The notes under the pieces are model-generated. The model did no database searches and was not told the DNA's origin. It saw only the letters and a program-made list of their open reading frames with translations. From the IMG/VR virus record IMGVR_UViG_3300005663_000011, positions 1 to 45,854 of that record: 45,854 nucleotides of DNA. One strand, 5' to 3'. Source of the stretch: a virus. A program made the position numbers and the translations under genes. Numbering within the stretch: the stretch's first letter is position 1; each line of letters begins with the position of its first letter. Shown here piece after piece: positions 17,590 to 25,331 of the stretch.

Positions 17590-19190
17590 TATAATCCTTC
17601 TGCAATTGAACCTGCTACTGGTGCTTCGTTGACATTGCGATATGCCTTGCTCGCTTCTGCGGCTATCTCTGCCTGAGCAGCAGCTTTTTGTAGTTCTTTA
17701 ATTTCTGCTCTTTCAGCATCTACTAAATCTTGGTCTTTCAATCCTTCCGCTGGTGCGCCTGAATTGAGCCACGAAGTCCTAAACGATACATCCCAGCCGA
17801 CATTATCAAACACCGGAGAGACTTGGGCATAAGGCGCCCATTTAGCAAGGGTCGCTTCCATAGCGTTAGTCTGAAGATTGCTCATAGCCAAAGCAAGTCG
17901 GCCTTGATAGACTATATCAAAGTCAAAAGAAACCGGTGGTTCAGGTATTCGTTTGGCCTTGATTAAGAGATTTAATACTCTTGTAATCAAAGGACTGAAT
18001 ATCTCTTTCTGGAGAGAAGTAATTGCAGGGGCAATCATAACTATACTCTCTTCTATTCTACTGGCAGTCTCAAAAGCGGTCATATTCCTGTGGTCGGCTA
18101 AAGCCTGGAAGAGGTCGTTAAACAGCCCCTCTTTTACTACATTTTGCTGTTGTAGGATAATCTCAGCGTTAAGGGCTACGTTAGTACCTGTATTTAATGG
18201 TTCCGGTTTCATAGCACCGGCCCTAACGTAAATCATACCGCCTGGACTGGTAACCGGCTGGCCTATAACTCCGTCATCTTCAACTATTAACGGAGGATTG
18301 ACTGCCTTCTCCGCTGACTCAATGAATGACTTCTTCATCCGGTTAAGCATTTTGATTTCAGGTAAATACTCTATTACCGGCCCACGACCCATAATCTCCT
18401 GTGGGGCAAGGGAGAAACGAGCTACCAAATATGGCAACTCGTCAAACCCACCTTCTTTTACAATTACTCTATCGGGGATGTTTATATAAACAGATTTAAT
18501 CCTTTTGGATTTAGAACCCATTTTAGATGAATCAAAGTCCTGATTAGGCGCTACCACGTGGACAAATTCAAACTTCTCGTCCAGCTTACCAGCCTTAATC
18601 GCCTTGTTAATAGATTTACCCAAATTGACTTTACCAAATTCCTGCAAAGCCTGACGGGCAGTGTAGAAAATCTGCCTATAGACAGTATCTATCTCGCCAC
18701 GATTGTTCTCATCTAAGAATATATACCCGATATGATGAGATTTGAAGATTATCTCATCGCCAATTTTCTCTACAGAAATAACACCAGTACCAAAAACTAT
18801 CATCGACCTTATAGTAATGAACATCTCTCTTTGAAAATTAGACCGCCAGATTTCCTTATGGGATAACGCTCTTGCGATTGATAGCCACTGCTGCATAGTC
18901 GGGTCTTGAGCTAATTCGTGAATCTGAGGTACAAACTCGTGCCACATCACACCCACCGGCATAAGATACGAAAATATACCAGAGGTCATTCTGTACGCAC
19001 CCATTAAAGCGGTGGAGTCGTATAGTTCTGCAGTGCGAAGAAGTGCTTCGGTCTGGTTAGCGTTACGAACCATATCCTGAGCATTCGGCCAGGCATACTG
19101 GCCTGCCTCTTGCATTATTGTATTATATTTAGTACGCCTGCTTACTGCATCATTATATCGTAGCAGGACTTCGTCTATGTTGACAGACAT
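17589..19190 (-). CDS. Portal (head-to-tail connector) protein
   Basis: 533 aa, the usual length for podoviral connectors. Diagnostic segments are LYDSTALMGAYRMTSGIFSYLMP near residues 55-80, the WRSNFQREMFITIRSMIVFGTG helix and the ELPYLVARFSLAPQEIMGRGP segment. These match the Head-tail_con family. The C-terminal tail is Ala/Glu-rich. It forms the dodecameric ring through which DNA enters and leaves. The ATG at 19190 follows the small Pro-rich gene by 3 bp. Confidence 0.9.
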   Translation of the reverse strand: MSVNIDEVLLRYNDAVSRRTKYNTIMQEAGQYAWPNAQDMVRNANQTEALLRTAELYDSTALMGAYRMTSGIFSYLMPVGVMWHEFVPQIHELAQDPTMQQWLSIARALSHKEIWRSNFQREMFITIRSMIVFGTGVISVEKIGDEIIFKSHHIGYIFLDENNRGEIDTVYRQIFYTARQALQEFGKVNLGKSINKAIKAGKLDEKFEFVHVVAPNQDFDSSKMGSKSKRIKSVYINIPDRVIVKEGGFDELPYLVARFSLAPQEIMGRGPVIEYLPEIKMLNRMKKSFIESAEKAVNPPLIVEDDGVIGQPVTSPGGMIYVRAGAMKPEPLNTGTNVALNAEIILQQQNVVKEGLFNDLFQALADHRNMTAFETASRIEESIVMIAPAITSLQKEIFSPLITRVLNLLIKAKRIPEPPVSFDFDIVYQGRLALAMSNLQTNAMEATLAKWAPYAQVSPVFDNVGWDVSFRTSWLNSGAPAEGLKDQDLVDAERAEIKELQKAAAQAEIAAEASKAYRNVNEAPVAGSIAEGL

Positions 19191-19193
19191 AAG

Positions 19194-19415
19194 TTACTCC
19201 CCAAGTCTTTTCTTGAGCGCCGATTGTATTCCAGACAATATCGTTGACCTTCTGCCACCAGTGAGAAGTCGTTTTCTCGCCCTGCGCCTTACGTCTTCTT
19301 CATCTTCCTGTAAAACCTGAACTTCTTCTATCGGCTCAGGCGGAGGTGGAGGTTTGACTGGTGCAGGGGCGGGTGGTAATGTAGGTGTTCGTGGTTTTCT
19401 AAATAAGCTACTCAT
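19194..19415 (-). CDS. Small proline-rich protein upstream of portal
   Basis: 73 aa: an N-terminal Pro-rich stretch (TPTLPPAPAPVKPPPPPEP), an acidic middle, then a basic end with RRRARKRLLTGGRRSTILSG. Short proteins with a polyproline run followed by an R-R-STIL-G motif are common just before podoviral portal genes. Role unknown. It overlaps the preceding gene by 8 bp. Confidence 0.65.
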   Translation of the reverse strand: MSSLFRKPRTPTLPPAPAPVKPPPPPEPIEEVQVLQEDEEDVRRRARKRLLTGGRRSTILSGIQSALKKRLGE

Positions 19416-19632
19416 TTAACCTCCTTTGTAGCACATCTAATAACCCATCAAGCATAATATCAAATGGGTTTTCGGGTTCATCGTCTGTAAATTCATCTGC
19501 CTCTCTCGATACATCCATCATCATACTATCGCTCGGTCTATCTATAATAGACTGGCGGGGAAGTTGCTCGGTTAGCTTTTCTTCCCGTTCCAGTCTTTGT
19601 TCATCTCCTACGTCAAATAAGACAGACGACAT
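19408..19632 (-). CDS. Small acidic protein, unknown
   Basis: 74 aa, Asp/Glu-rich, with RLEREEKLTEQLPRQSIID near the N-terminus and an NPFDIMLDGLLDVLQRRL C-terminal helix. The ATG at 19632 has a weak AGGAG-like site in the short gap after the beta-helix gene. Position suggests a head-assembly accessory. No family was recognised. Confidence 0.55.
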   Translation of the reverse strand: MSSVLFDVGDEQRLEREEKLTEQLPRQSIIDRPSDSMMMDVSREADEFTDDEPENPFDIMLDGLLDVLQRRLNE

Positions 19633-19644
19633 TATTAACTCCTA

Positions 19645-20595
19645 TTAAGCATGTGTTACAAACGGATGACTTTGGGTGTCAGTGTCGCCTGTCACAATAT
19701 TTCCAGCAGCCTTTTTCACGTTAGAAGTAATTACATTTGTAATCGTACTGTTAGCTAAAGCACTAATCAGCATATTCTTTGTAACTATCGCAACGTCTGA
19801 ACTATCCGTTATACAAGCGTTGGCCGCAACAATAACATTATTGTCAATCAAGAAACTACCACCTACGTTAGTAGCACTTCCATTTATCAAAATACCAATA
19901 CTGCCCTTGATATAGTTGTCGTGAATATTGAGCCCAACAGCCGCACCGGCAGCTATTGAAATACAGGCAGTTGTAAAGTTGGCGGTATTAGTCTCCCACC
20001 TGCAATTACCAACTTCTATCCACGTACAGGCTGTTCCGAGTATTGCACTTGTTTGTGCTGCATCACGACCACCAAAAGTACATCCAAGGAACTTAATGCC
20101 ACTGGAAATGGCAGTCAAAGACCATAGTATTCCAGCCGTGTCAGAATCGAAGTGCATATTATACAGTCTCATACCCTGAGTAGTCGTAGTCCTGGGTGCG
20201 TGGTTGCCAATTAGAATACAACGGTCAAAACTACTGGACGTTCCAACGCCGATTACGTCAGATTTTTCTGCACCGAGAACTAAGTCCTCGTCTAAGTTAT
20301 CGCCACAAGCATAAACAGTAGCCCTATGCGCCCAAGCCCTGTTTCCACTTGTACTCTGATAAGCCTGAGCCAAAGCCAGGCCTTCGGCCAAAGTTTTTAC
20401 AGCCGACAACCAGCCCAGTCCATTACCACTTGAAACCACATTGCCATCGACATAAAACACCGACGGCGCACCGCCTAAAGTACCTGCGCTGAACGGTTCC
20501 ATTATTCCACCGGCAGATAATTGTCCTTTAGCGTTTAATCTAATCGTGCCTCCATCTACTCCTGATTTTCTTAAAAACGATGAATGTGTTGCCAT
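19645..20595 (-). CDS. Right-handed beta-helix-like protein in the packaging/head module
   Basis: 316 aa, ATG at 20595 with AAGGAG. After an N-terminal Gly-rich segment, residues 50-290 show the short repeating strands of a parallel beta-helix (ILWSLTAISSGIKFLGCTFGG, ISIAAGAAVGLNIHDNYIKG, SFLIDNNVIVAANACITD), with Asn at the turns. No clear pectate-lyase catalytic triad is visible. Such folds in phages form tailspikes or head appendages. The location between large terminase and portal suggests a head-associated protein rather than a tailspike. Confidence 0.65.
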   Translation of the reverse strand: MATHSSFLRKSGVDGGTIRLNAKGQLSAGGIMEPFSAGTLGGAPSVFYVDGNVVSSGNGLGWLSAVKTLAEGLALAQAYQSTSGNRAWAHRATVYACGDNLDEDLVLGAEKSDVIGVGTSSSFDRCILIGNHAPRTTTTQGMRLYNMHFDSDTAGILWSLTAISSGIKFLGCTFGGRDAAQTSAILGTACTWIEVGNCRWETNTANFTTACISIAAGAAVGLNIHDNYIKGSIGILINGSATNVGGSFLIDNNVIVAANACITDSSDVAIVTKNMLISALANSTITNVITSNVKKAAGNIVTGDTDTQSHPFVTHA

Positions 20596-20658
20596 TTTGT
20601 AACTCCTTTTCTGCCCTATTTGACTGGGCTTTTAATCTGAACACTCCACAGCGGAATG

Positions 20659-20802
20659 TTACTTGTGCTTGAATATTTTTTCGTAGTTCTTATCGTATCT
20701 TGCTTTGTTGGCGGGATATTTGACCTGCTCGCTTATCCACAGGTGGTCGTTAGCCCCCGCCACTTCCTGCCTACTCTTTGGTGCATAGTTCTTTTTATAC
20801 AT
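20659..20802 (-). CDS. Small basic protein, unknown
   Basis: 47 aa, rich in Lys, Tyr and Asn, with GANDHLWISEQVKYPANKARYDKNYEKIF. The ATG at 20802 overlaps the stop of the preceding zinc-ribbon gene by 8 bp, consistent with a real coupled gene. No family was recognised. Confidence 0.5.
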   Translation of the reverse strand: MYKKNYAPKSRQEVAGANDHLWISEQVKYPANKARYDKNYEKIFKHK

Positions 20803-21289
20803 TTACAGCCGCCAGTTTTGCCTCAATATCCTTGAGGACATCTTGTTTGGTTCTCTGGAATAAGGGTATGCCTAATTCTTTGGCTTTGGCTCGCCAATTC
20901 GAGTCATTAAACATTTCTTGGCTTACAGATATCTCAAAGTTTCCAGTAGCTTCGTGGGATTTAATCTCTTTAGCGACTTCCTGTAACTTTTCTACAGTCA
21001 ATTCTACCGAATCCTTTTTTGTTACGGGTGGTCTCTGAATATGCCAGTTCTCCAGTTCGTCCCTGACAATCAACCTGACGGCATCTCCGGAAAATAACTC
21101 CTTGAAGATTTCCCTGACACGTTCCTCAGTTACCTTAACGTCAATGAAATTATTCTTGCTCTTTGGTGGTGGCGCTACATTTGCTCTGGGCGGGTTACAG
21201 CTCAAACAGACCTTACAGTTTCTCTTCTTGTCAATTGTAAGTTCCTCTGTACAATACCGGCAATGTGTTTTAGTGTTTACTCTGTCCAT
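20795..21289 (-). CDS. Zinc-ribbon protein of unknown function
   Basis: 164 aa. Residues 10-30 hold CRYCTEEL and CKVCLSC, a four-Cys zinc ribbon. The rest is helical, with RVREIFKELFSGDAVRLIVRDELENW and a C-terminal RAKAKELGIPLFQRTKQDVLKDIEAKL helix. ATG at 21289 has AAGGAG upstream. It lies between large terminase and structural genes. It could be a nucleic-acid-binding regulator of late functions; that is inference. Confidence 0.55.
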   Translation of the reverse strand: MDRVNTKTHCRYCTEELTIDKKRNCKVCLSCNPPRANVAPPPKSKNNFIDVKVTEERVREIFKELFSGDAVRLIVRDELENWHIQRPPVTKKDSVELTVEKLQEVAKEIKSHEATGNFEISVSQEMFNDSNWRAKAKELGIPLFQRTKQDVLKDIEAKLAAVNV

Positions 21290-21298
21290 TAGTTCTCC

Positions 21299-21373
21299 TT
21301 AACCTTTTTTCCTTTTTGTCATTTTCTTTCTGGCTTTGAGTTTCTTGCGTTCAGCTTTTGAGTGAGTTGGCAT
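21299..21373 (-). CDS. Tiny basic protein, unknown
   Basis: 24 aa, more than half Lys/Arg (SKAERKKLKARKKMTKRKKG). The start at 21373 shares a TAATG junction with the stop of the gene before it. Tiny basic ORFs like this occur in phage packaging modules. Coding status rests on the overlap only. Confidence 0.4.
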   Translation of the reverse strand: MPTHSKAERKKLKARKKMTKRKKG

Positions 21374-21471
21374 TATTTCTTCCCTTTCCTTGGATGTTTT
21401 GCAAGCTTTCGAGCGACCTTCGGTTTGTTCTTGAATAAGAACTTTCTCTGTTTGTCAGACGCAAACGGCAT
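21373..21471 (-). CDS. Small conserved basic protein next to terminase
   Basis: 32 aa: MPFASDKQRKFLFKNKPKVA followed by a basic tail. This is the recurrent phage pattern MPFxSxKQRRFxxxxxPxxA found as a tiny ORF near packaging and head genes in many phages. It lies one base after the large terminase stop. Function is not known. Confidence 0.6.
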   Translation of the reverse strand: MPFASDKQRKFLFKNKPKVARKLAKHPRKGKK

Positions 21472-21472
21472 A

Positions 21473-23050
21473 CTATCTCCATTTATTTACAGAATGTGAT
21501 GGACGACTTACCTTGCTAACCCCCCTTTGTCGGGGAGAAGTACGGGACGCAGCCAGTAGGAAATAAAGTGTGCCGTGATACAAATGGTCTTCGCCTAACT
21601 TTATCCATCGGGGTTTAGTCAGACCGGTTTCGGGATGGGTTATAATCGACTTCGCCGTTCGGGTCATCTGGCGAGCATATTCGTTTATTACCCCAGAGAC
21701 ACGGGGGATTCTGATTTTGTTCTGGGTAAAAGTCGTGTGAACCTTGTCCATCCATTCGTTACGATTACACTTAACAAAGTCCTTATCGAATTTAGGTTTG
21801 CCTGGCATCTGTTCACTATACTGGCATAGATAAATCTTATAGGGTTCTGTTCTTTGAAAATCTCTAACCCCGTGGTCAAACGGGCCGGAGTCTATAACCG
21901 CCGTTCTTACGTTCATCTTTAGAGCAAGGTCGTGTAGTTCATTCAAGTTTTCTAATTGGGCTACACATAATATATCATACGCCTCCCTTGCGGTGCGGAT
22001 ACCAATTACTACATGAATCTTTTTGCCCATATCAACACCCATACAAGTCTCACCTATAGAGACCATCTGGTTCGGGTCGCTGGTACACCGTGAAAGAATG
22101 GTAACGTCATCCAACTGGTTCTCAGCTTCGGTGGTGGCTATACCAAGCCTGCTCCGCATAAACTCAGACATCTGGGCGCCTTCGATATTACCGAAGTCGT
22201 ACATATAATCGTCTAAATTCGCTAACGGAGACAAGAGTCCCGATACCCAAAAACCCGCCTCTCTCCGGTCAGGGAACTCAGAAACCCAACTGCCGTCGCT
22301 AACAAAGATTTCCTTGTGACAGTGCATACAAGACCGGAACCATCTACTGTCTTTCTGGATTATACAGTCGGGAAAAGTCTCAGCCAGACAAGTAAACTTA
22401 CCGCACGACTGGCATTTAATCTGCCATTTTCTTTGGTCGGATTCTTCATATAGTTTATCTATACCATAATTAGGATAAGTCGGTGAACCGAAGTTGCTTA
22501 TCCTTCCAAACTTAGACCTGAACAGTCTCTGCTTGGACATATAGACCATATCAGAGTCCATCAGGTCTATTTCGTCTCTTTTAATATCATCACAGGGAAT
22601 AGACCTTAAATTGTCAGTATCTTTAACTCCGGACTCTCCTACCTTCTTAGGTTGGGCGCCGACCATAACAATAGACCGACCGTTTATCTCACGGCACATT
22701 GTGGTATTAGTGTCGCCCCTTCTCATTATCCAGGGGTTGTACTGGAAGATGGGGTCGAACGAGACCTTACTAAGTCTTTCCACCGCCGTAACAGTGGGCA
22801 TCATATACATTATATTCTGTTCGTATCTTCGGTATTTACAGGCGTGGACAGAGTCAATGAAAAAGGCCGTGGTAAGGCACATCTGGGAACCTTTTTTGCA
22901 ATTGACTATCTTTTTATCACAGTCAATAATATCAAAAAGGTACTCCATCCCTTCCAGGGTGAAAGTAATACCATCCCTCAGGACAAGACGCATCGACTTT
23001 GCCCATAAAAGCGGGTCTACGGATATTAACTTTTCAAGGAGTTCGCTCAA
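21473..23050 (-). CDS. Terminase large subunit, GpA-like
   Basis: 525 aa. Residues about 45-65 contain CKKGSQMCLTT, a deviant Walker A of the GpA type. IPCDDIKRDEIDLMD near 155 supplies the Walker B acidic pair. Two CxxC pairs (CQSCGKFTC and CMHCHKE) near 215-250 form the zinc-ribbon insertion usual in this family. The C-terminal nuclease domain begins with MGVDMGKKIHVVIGI, and AVIDSGPFDHGVRDF carries another acidic residue. It translocates and cuts DNA into the capsid. The GpA type includes cos-cutting phages such as lambda. Start at 23050. Confidence 0.9.
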   Translation of the reverse strand: MSELLEKLISVDPLLWAKSMRLVLRDGITFTLEGMEYLFDIIDCDKKIVNCKKGSQMCLTTAFFIDSVHACKYRRYEQNIMYMMPTVTAVERLSKVSFDPIFQYNPWIMRRGDTNTTMCREINGRSIVMVGAQPKKVGESGVKDTDNLRSIPCDDIKRDEIDLMDSDMVYMSKQRLFRSKFGRISNFGSPTYPNYGIDKLYEESDQRKWQIKCQSCGKFTCLAETFPDCIIQKDSRWFRSCMHCHKEIFVSDGSWVSEFPDRREAGFWVSGLLSPLANLDDYMYDFGNIEGAQMSEFMRSRLGIATTEAENQLDDVTILSRCTSDPNQMVSIGETCMGVDMGKKIHVVIGIRTAREAYDILCVAQLENLNELHDLALKMNVRTAVIDSGPFDHGVRDFQRTEPYKIYLCQYSEQMPGKPKFDKDFVKCNRNEWMDKVHTTFTQNKIRIPRVSGVINEYARQMTRTAKSIITHPETGLTKPRWIKLGEDHLYHGTLYFLLAASRTSPRQRGVSKVSRPSHSVNKWR

Positions 23051-23065
23051 GATGAGTCCTTTTCT

Positions 23066-23275
23066 CTAAAAACCAAAACTCTCGTCTGTCCCACAAGATT
23101 CCAGTTCAACCTCTTCACAGACAGTCTGTGTGGGGCCGCTGTTGCCCGTGTAAGAGACTTCATAAGCCCTGCCCCTGCCACGGATGAATATGGCCGTGAC
23201 TATGCCCTGAGTAGAAGGCTGGTGCTTAATCTTGACATTAGTGCCATATTTGTATTTGACGTTGACTTTAGACAT
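23066..23275 (-). CDS. Small basic beta-rich protein, unknown
   Basis: 69 aa from the ATG at 23275, preferred over a longer frame because AGGAAAGGA is just upstream and the longer frame runs through the neighbouring gene. Contains KYKYGTNVKIKHQPSTQGIVTAIFIRGRG and YEVSYTG, a KOW/Tudor-like small beta-barrel pattern. It may bind nucleic acid or protein. It lies 15 bp before large terminase. Confidence 0.55.
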   Translation of the reverse strand: MSKVNVKYKYGTNVKIKHQPSTQGIVTAIFIRGRGRAYEVSYTGNSGPTQTVCEEVELESCGTDESFGF

Positions 23276-23288
23276 TAGGATTCCTTTC

Positions 23289-23477
23289 CTATTTAGTTCC
23301 TGTCTTAGATAATGTCTTTCTTTGCCCTTCGTAAGCGAAGCCATAAGCAGTATTAGAAGCAGAACAGTGATAACCAAAAATGGGCTTATCCATGTCCATT
23401 CCCTTTCCCCTCAAATACTCCCAAACTCCATCGTTACCCAACTTCACTATGTCGAGTGTACTAAGAATGACTTTCAT
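23289..23477 (-). CDS. Small protein, resembles the protein at 24335
   Basis: 62 aa from the ATG at 23477, preceded by GGAAAGGA. The segment FGYHCSASNTAYGFAYEGQ resembles GFCLSTNKVAYGFYYGH in the rightward protein starting at 24335, so the two may be paralogues on opposite sides of the control region. Function unknown. Confidence 0.5.
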   Translation of the reverse strand: MKVILSTLDIVKLGNDGVWEYLRGKGMDMDKPIFGYHCSASNTAYGFAYEGQRKTLSKTGTK

Positions 23478-23734
23478 CAAGAATCCTTTCCTAAAATAAG
23501 GACTTATGACAGATATTTTATTTTGTATTCTCTCGAAGCATTTGCAAGAAATGCACTTTTTCAGAAATAAATAAAGGACTTACAACACAAAAACTGGTTG
23601 CTGCCAATAATAAGAATTAGAAATACCATAATGCTTGCCTATCTTAACATTAGGTCTATGGTATAATATTTCAGGGATTGACAGGTACTTACTGTTACCC
23701 GACCCCCTGCCCTCCCCTGCCCCCGCCCCCTGGA
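23478..23734. other. Gene-free region between the terminase genes
   Basis: About 257 bp with no supportable gene. It contains the C-rich (minus-strand G-rich) tract at 23698-23730. A plus-strand TGGTATAAT that looks like an extended -10 box lies at 23659-23667, but it points antisense into the small terminase gene and has no good -35. A packaging (cos or pac) site would be plausible here but no consensus can be named. Confidence 0.5.
23698..23730 (-). other. G-quadruplex-forming tract on late-mRNA strand
   Basis: On the minus strand six G-runs of 3-5 (complements of CCC, CCCCC, CCC, CCCC, CCCCC, CCCCC) are separated by loops of only 1-2 nt. It begins 5 bp after the small terminase stop. This is a strong quadruplex motif in both DNA and late RNA, in an otherwise AT-rich genome. 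Confidence 0.75.
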
Positions 23735-24205
23735 TTAAGCATGCTTTAAGTCGTTGACCAATCTTATCTTATACGTCCGAGCCAGCTCTCTGAGCTGCTC
23801 CTGCTCTGCCTCTGTGGCCTGTGGCCGTACCGGCTCTGAGACTATGGTCTGCTTGTGCAGGTTGCTGATAGCGTCCAGCTCCCTGATAGCACCAGTAAGG
23901 GCCTGTACGGCCTGCGTATCGCCCGTCTTGGCCTTTGGGGTAAGCCAGGCAATGTTCTGGTTCAACTGGGCAATGGCTATATCTCTATTATGGTCAAGCT
24001 TGGCCGTTGTTTTGGCCTTATACTCTGTCATAGCAGTTATTACCCTACTATTCACTACTAATTCAGCAGCACGAACATCGGCACTTCCAGCACTATACCC
24101 AGCTTTAATAGCTGATTGAGTAGCGTTGTTGTATGTATCACTTCCAGGATTGCAATAATACTCTGTAAAGCTTGTTTGTTTGGCTGTTAGTGGTCTTTTA
24201 CTCAT
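23735..24205 (-). CDS. Terminase small subunit
   Basis: 156 aa. The N-terminal LTAKQTSFTEYYC and ATQSAIKAGYSAGSADVRAAELVVNSRV is the helix-turn-helix DNA-binding signature of the Terminase_2 family. A helical oligomerisation region follows (AIAQLNQNIAWLTPKAKTGD). It recognises phage DNA and recruits the large subunit. It is the first gene of the leftward late operon, separated from large terminase by two small genes and the G-tract. The ribosome site upstream of 24205 is weak. Confidence 0.85.
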   Translation of the reverse strand: MSKRPLTAKQTSFTEYYCNPGSDTYNNATQSAIKAGYSAGSADVRAAELVVNSRVITAMTEYKAKTTAKLDHNRDIAIAQLNQNIAWLTPKAKTGDTQAVQALTGAIRELDAISNLHKQTIVSEPVRPQATEAEQEQLRELARTYKIRLVNDLKHA

Positions 24206-24251
24206 AGCTTAATAATGTCATTCCTCAGTTATATAGTGTTAAAGATATTCT

Positions 24252-24264
24252 TTGATTTTATCAA
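24252..24264. promoter_or_regulatory. Operator-like inverted repeat
   Basis: TTGAT-TTT-ATCAA, a perfect 5+3+5 palindrome 8 bp upstream of the early -35 box. Its position suits a regulator site controlling both divergent transcripts. The HTH protein at 28141 is the obvious but unproven candidate to bind it. Confidence 0.4.
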
Positions 24265-24272
24265 GTTTTCTA

Positions 24273-24300
24273 TTGACATTGTCGATATAGATGTTAGAAT
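24273..24300 (+). promoter_or_regulatory. Early rightward promoter
   Basis: Perfect -35 TTGACA (24273-24278), 16-bp spacer, -10 TAGAAT (24295-24300). The first gene starts 35 bp downstream with an AGGAG site. Likely drives early block 1. Confidence 0.7.
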
Positions 24301-24334
24301 GTACTTGTAATGTTAAACTTTATAGGAGCTTATT

Positions 24335-24544
24335 ATGAGAACGTATAGTGTGGCCATCAAAGTCAAAGGAGATTATTGGGTTACTAATTGGCATAAATAC
24401 GACTGTTTAGCCGATATTAACTGGGATGAAGTTCTTGGCTTCTGTCTTTCAACTAATAAGGTAGCTTATGGCTTCTATTATGGTCATAAATCTAATGAAC
24501 TTACGTCAAGTCGCTGTCGTACCGAATTGGCTTACTTAATTTAG
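24335..24544 (+). CDS. Early protein, unknown; paralogue-like to 23289
   Basis: 69 aa, ATG at 24335 with AGGAG 9 bp upstream. Contains VKGDYWVTNWHKYDC and GFCLSTNKVAYGFYYGH, the second resembling the leftward protein at 23289-23477. It is the first gene behind the early promoter, a place where host-takeover genes are common. No family was recognised. Confidence 0.6.
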   Translation: MRTYSVAIKVKGDYWVTNWHKYDCLADINWDEVLGFCLSTNKVAYGFYYGHKSNELTSSRCRTELAYLI

Positions 24545-24597
24545 TCGATTAGTGTTATATTGCTATTGTATTGATAATCTATTGAAAGGGTTTGATT

Positions 24598-24828
24598 ATG
24601 ACCAATAAACAAGAATGGCTGTATTACAAAGCCACGCTCAAGGAAACAAAGGATTTGCTACTGTCAGCCTATAAAGCCACGAAAAGGCGTTCAACTATAC
24701 AGTTCACCCGAAATCGATATAAAAACGGTATTATCAACAAAGAACAATACATTTCAATCCTAAAACGTGAAGCCGGACTTGTGGATACCGAAATATCCAC
24801 AAAAAGCGTTTTGGCTATTGAAAACTAA
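24598..24828 (+). CDS. Early protein, unknown, basic helical
   Basis: 76 aa from the ATG at 24598, chosen for its AAAGGG site (the upstream TTG has none). Mostly helical, basic middle (SAYKATKRRSTIQFTRNRYK) and a GIINKEQYISILKREAGLVDTEI C-terminal helix. It shares the leader TTGAAAGGGTTT with the next two genes. Confidence 0.55.
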   Translation: MTNKQEWLYYKATLKETKDLLLSAYKATKRRSTIQFTRNRYKNGIINKEQYISILKREAGLVDTEISTKSVLAIEN

Positions 24829-24867
24829 ATATAGTATCCATTAACACTTAATTGAAGGGGTTTAGTT

Positions 24868-25266
24868 ATGTTATACCAAAAAGCTAAAATTGAGAACGGA
24901 CAAGTTGTTATCACCGAAAGCAAAGAATTTGAGTTTCTTGCCTTTTGGGTTCAGTTTAATCCAGACCGACTTAATTTTCCGCATCGTCTCAAAGCTTCTA
25001 GGCGGTCTGTTTATTTTCCAGAAGACAAAGCTCATATTTTCTGGTTGGTTAAACAGGTAATTAAAGAGATTGACGAAGCAAGTTTTAACGATGTGGTTGC
25101 GGAATCTCTTTTGCTTTGGTTAGACCAAACAAAGCAAAAGTATCTGGAGAAACTCCACGCTCGCTTAAGCAAACGATTAAAAAGGAGATACTGCGAAAAA
25201 ACAAAAACTGCAATTATTGCTATGGAAAAGGCAATTGGGTTCTTACTTTTACAGACTAAACCTTAG
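24868..25266 (+). CDS. Early protein, unknown
   Basis: 132 aa, ATG at 24868 behind TTGAAGGGGTTT. The first half has aromatic-rich beta-like strands (EFEFLAFWVQFNPDRLNF). The second half is basic and helical (LEKLHARLSKRLKRRYCEKTKTAII). It may bind nucleic acid. A stable stem-loop follows the stop. Confidence 0.6.
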   Translation: MLYQKAKIENGQVVITESKEFEFLAFWVQFNPDRLNFPHRLKASRRSVYFPEDKAHIFWLVKQVIKEIDEASFNDVVAESLLLWLDQTKQKYLEKLHARLSKRLKRRYCEKTKTAIIAMEKAIGFLLLQTKP

Positions 25267-25273
25267 TCTTTTG

Positions 25274-25299
25274 CCGATACCTGGTAATTCAGGTATTGG
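25274..25299 (+). other. Intergenic stem-loop in early block 1
   Basis: CCGATACCTG pairs with CAGGTATTGG (10 bp, one G-U) around a 6-nt loop. The downstream sequence is AU-rich but lacks a clean U-run, so partial termination or RNA processing are both possible. Confidence 0.5.
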
Positions 25300-25331
25300 T
25301 TAAATACTAACTTTTAATGAAAGGGTTTATA

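Larger units (their letters stand above)
24206..24334. promoter_or_regulatory. Divergent control region between late and early modules
   Basis: This 129-bp AT-rich region separates small terminase (leftward) from the first early gene (rightward). It holds the rightward promoter (24273-24300) and a perfect TTGAT-TTT-ATCAA inverted repeat at 24252-24264. On the leftward strand only a weak -10-like TATAAC is visible, with no clear -35, so late transcription may need an activator. Confidence 0.55.

Noticed and set aside
23066-23377. 103-aa version of the small protein upstream of large terminase with a hydrophobic N-terminus
   Set aside because: The extension overlaps the neighbouring gene out of frame; the ATG at 23275 has AGGAAAGGA directly upstream.
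23659-23667. Extended -10 promoter TGGTATAAT on the plus strand
   Set aside because: It points antisense into the small terminase gene, has no fitting -35, and no gene lies downstream of it.
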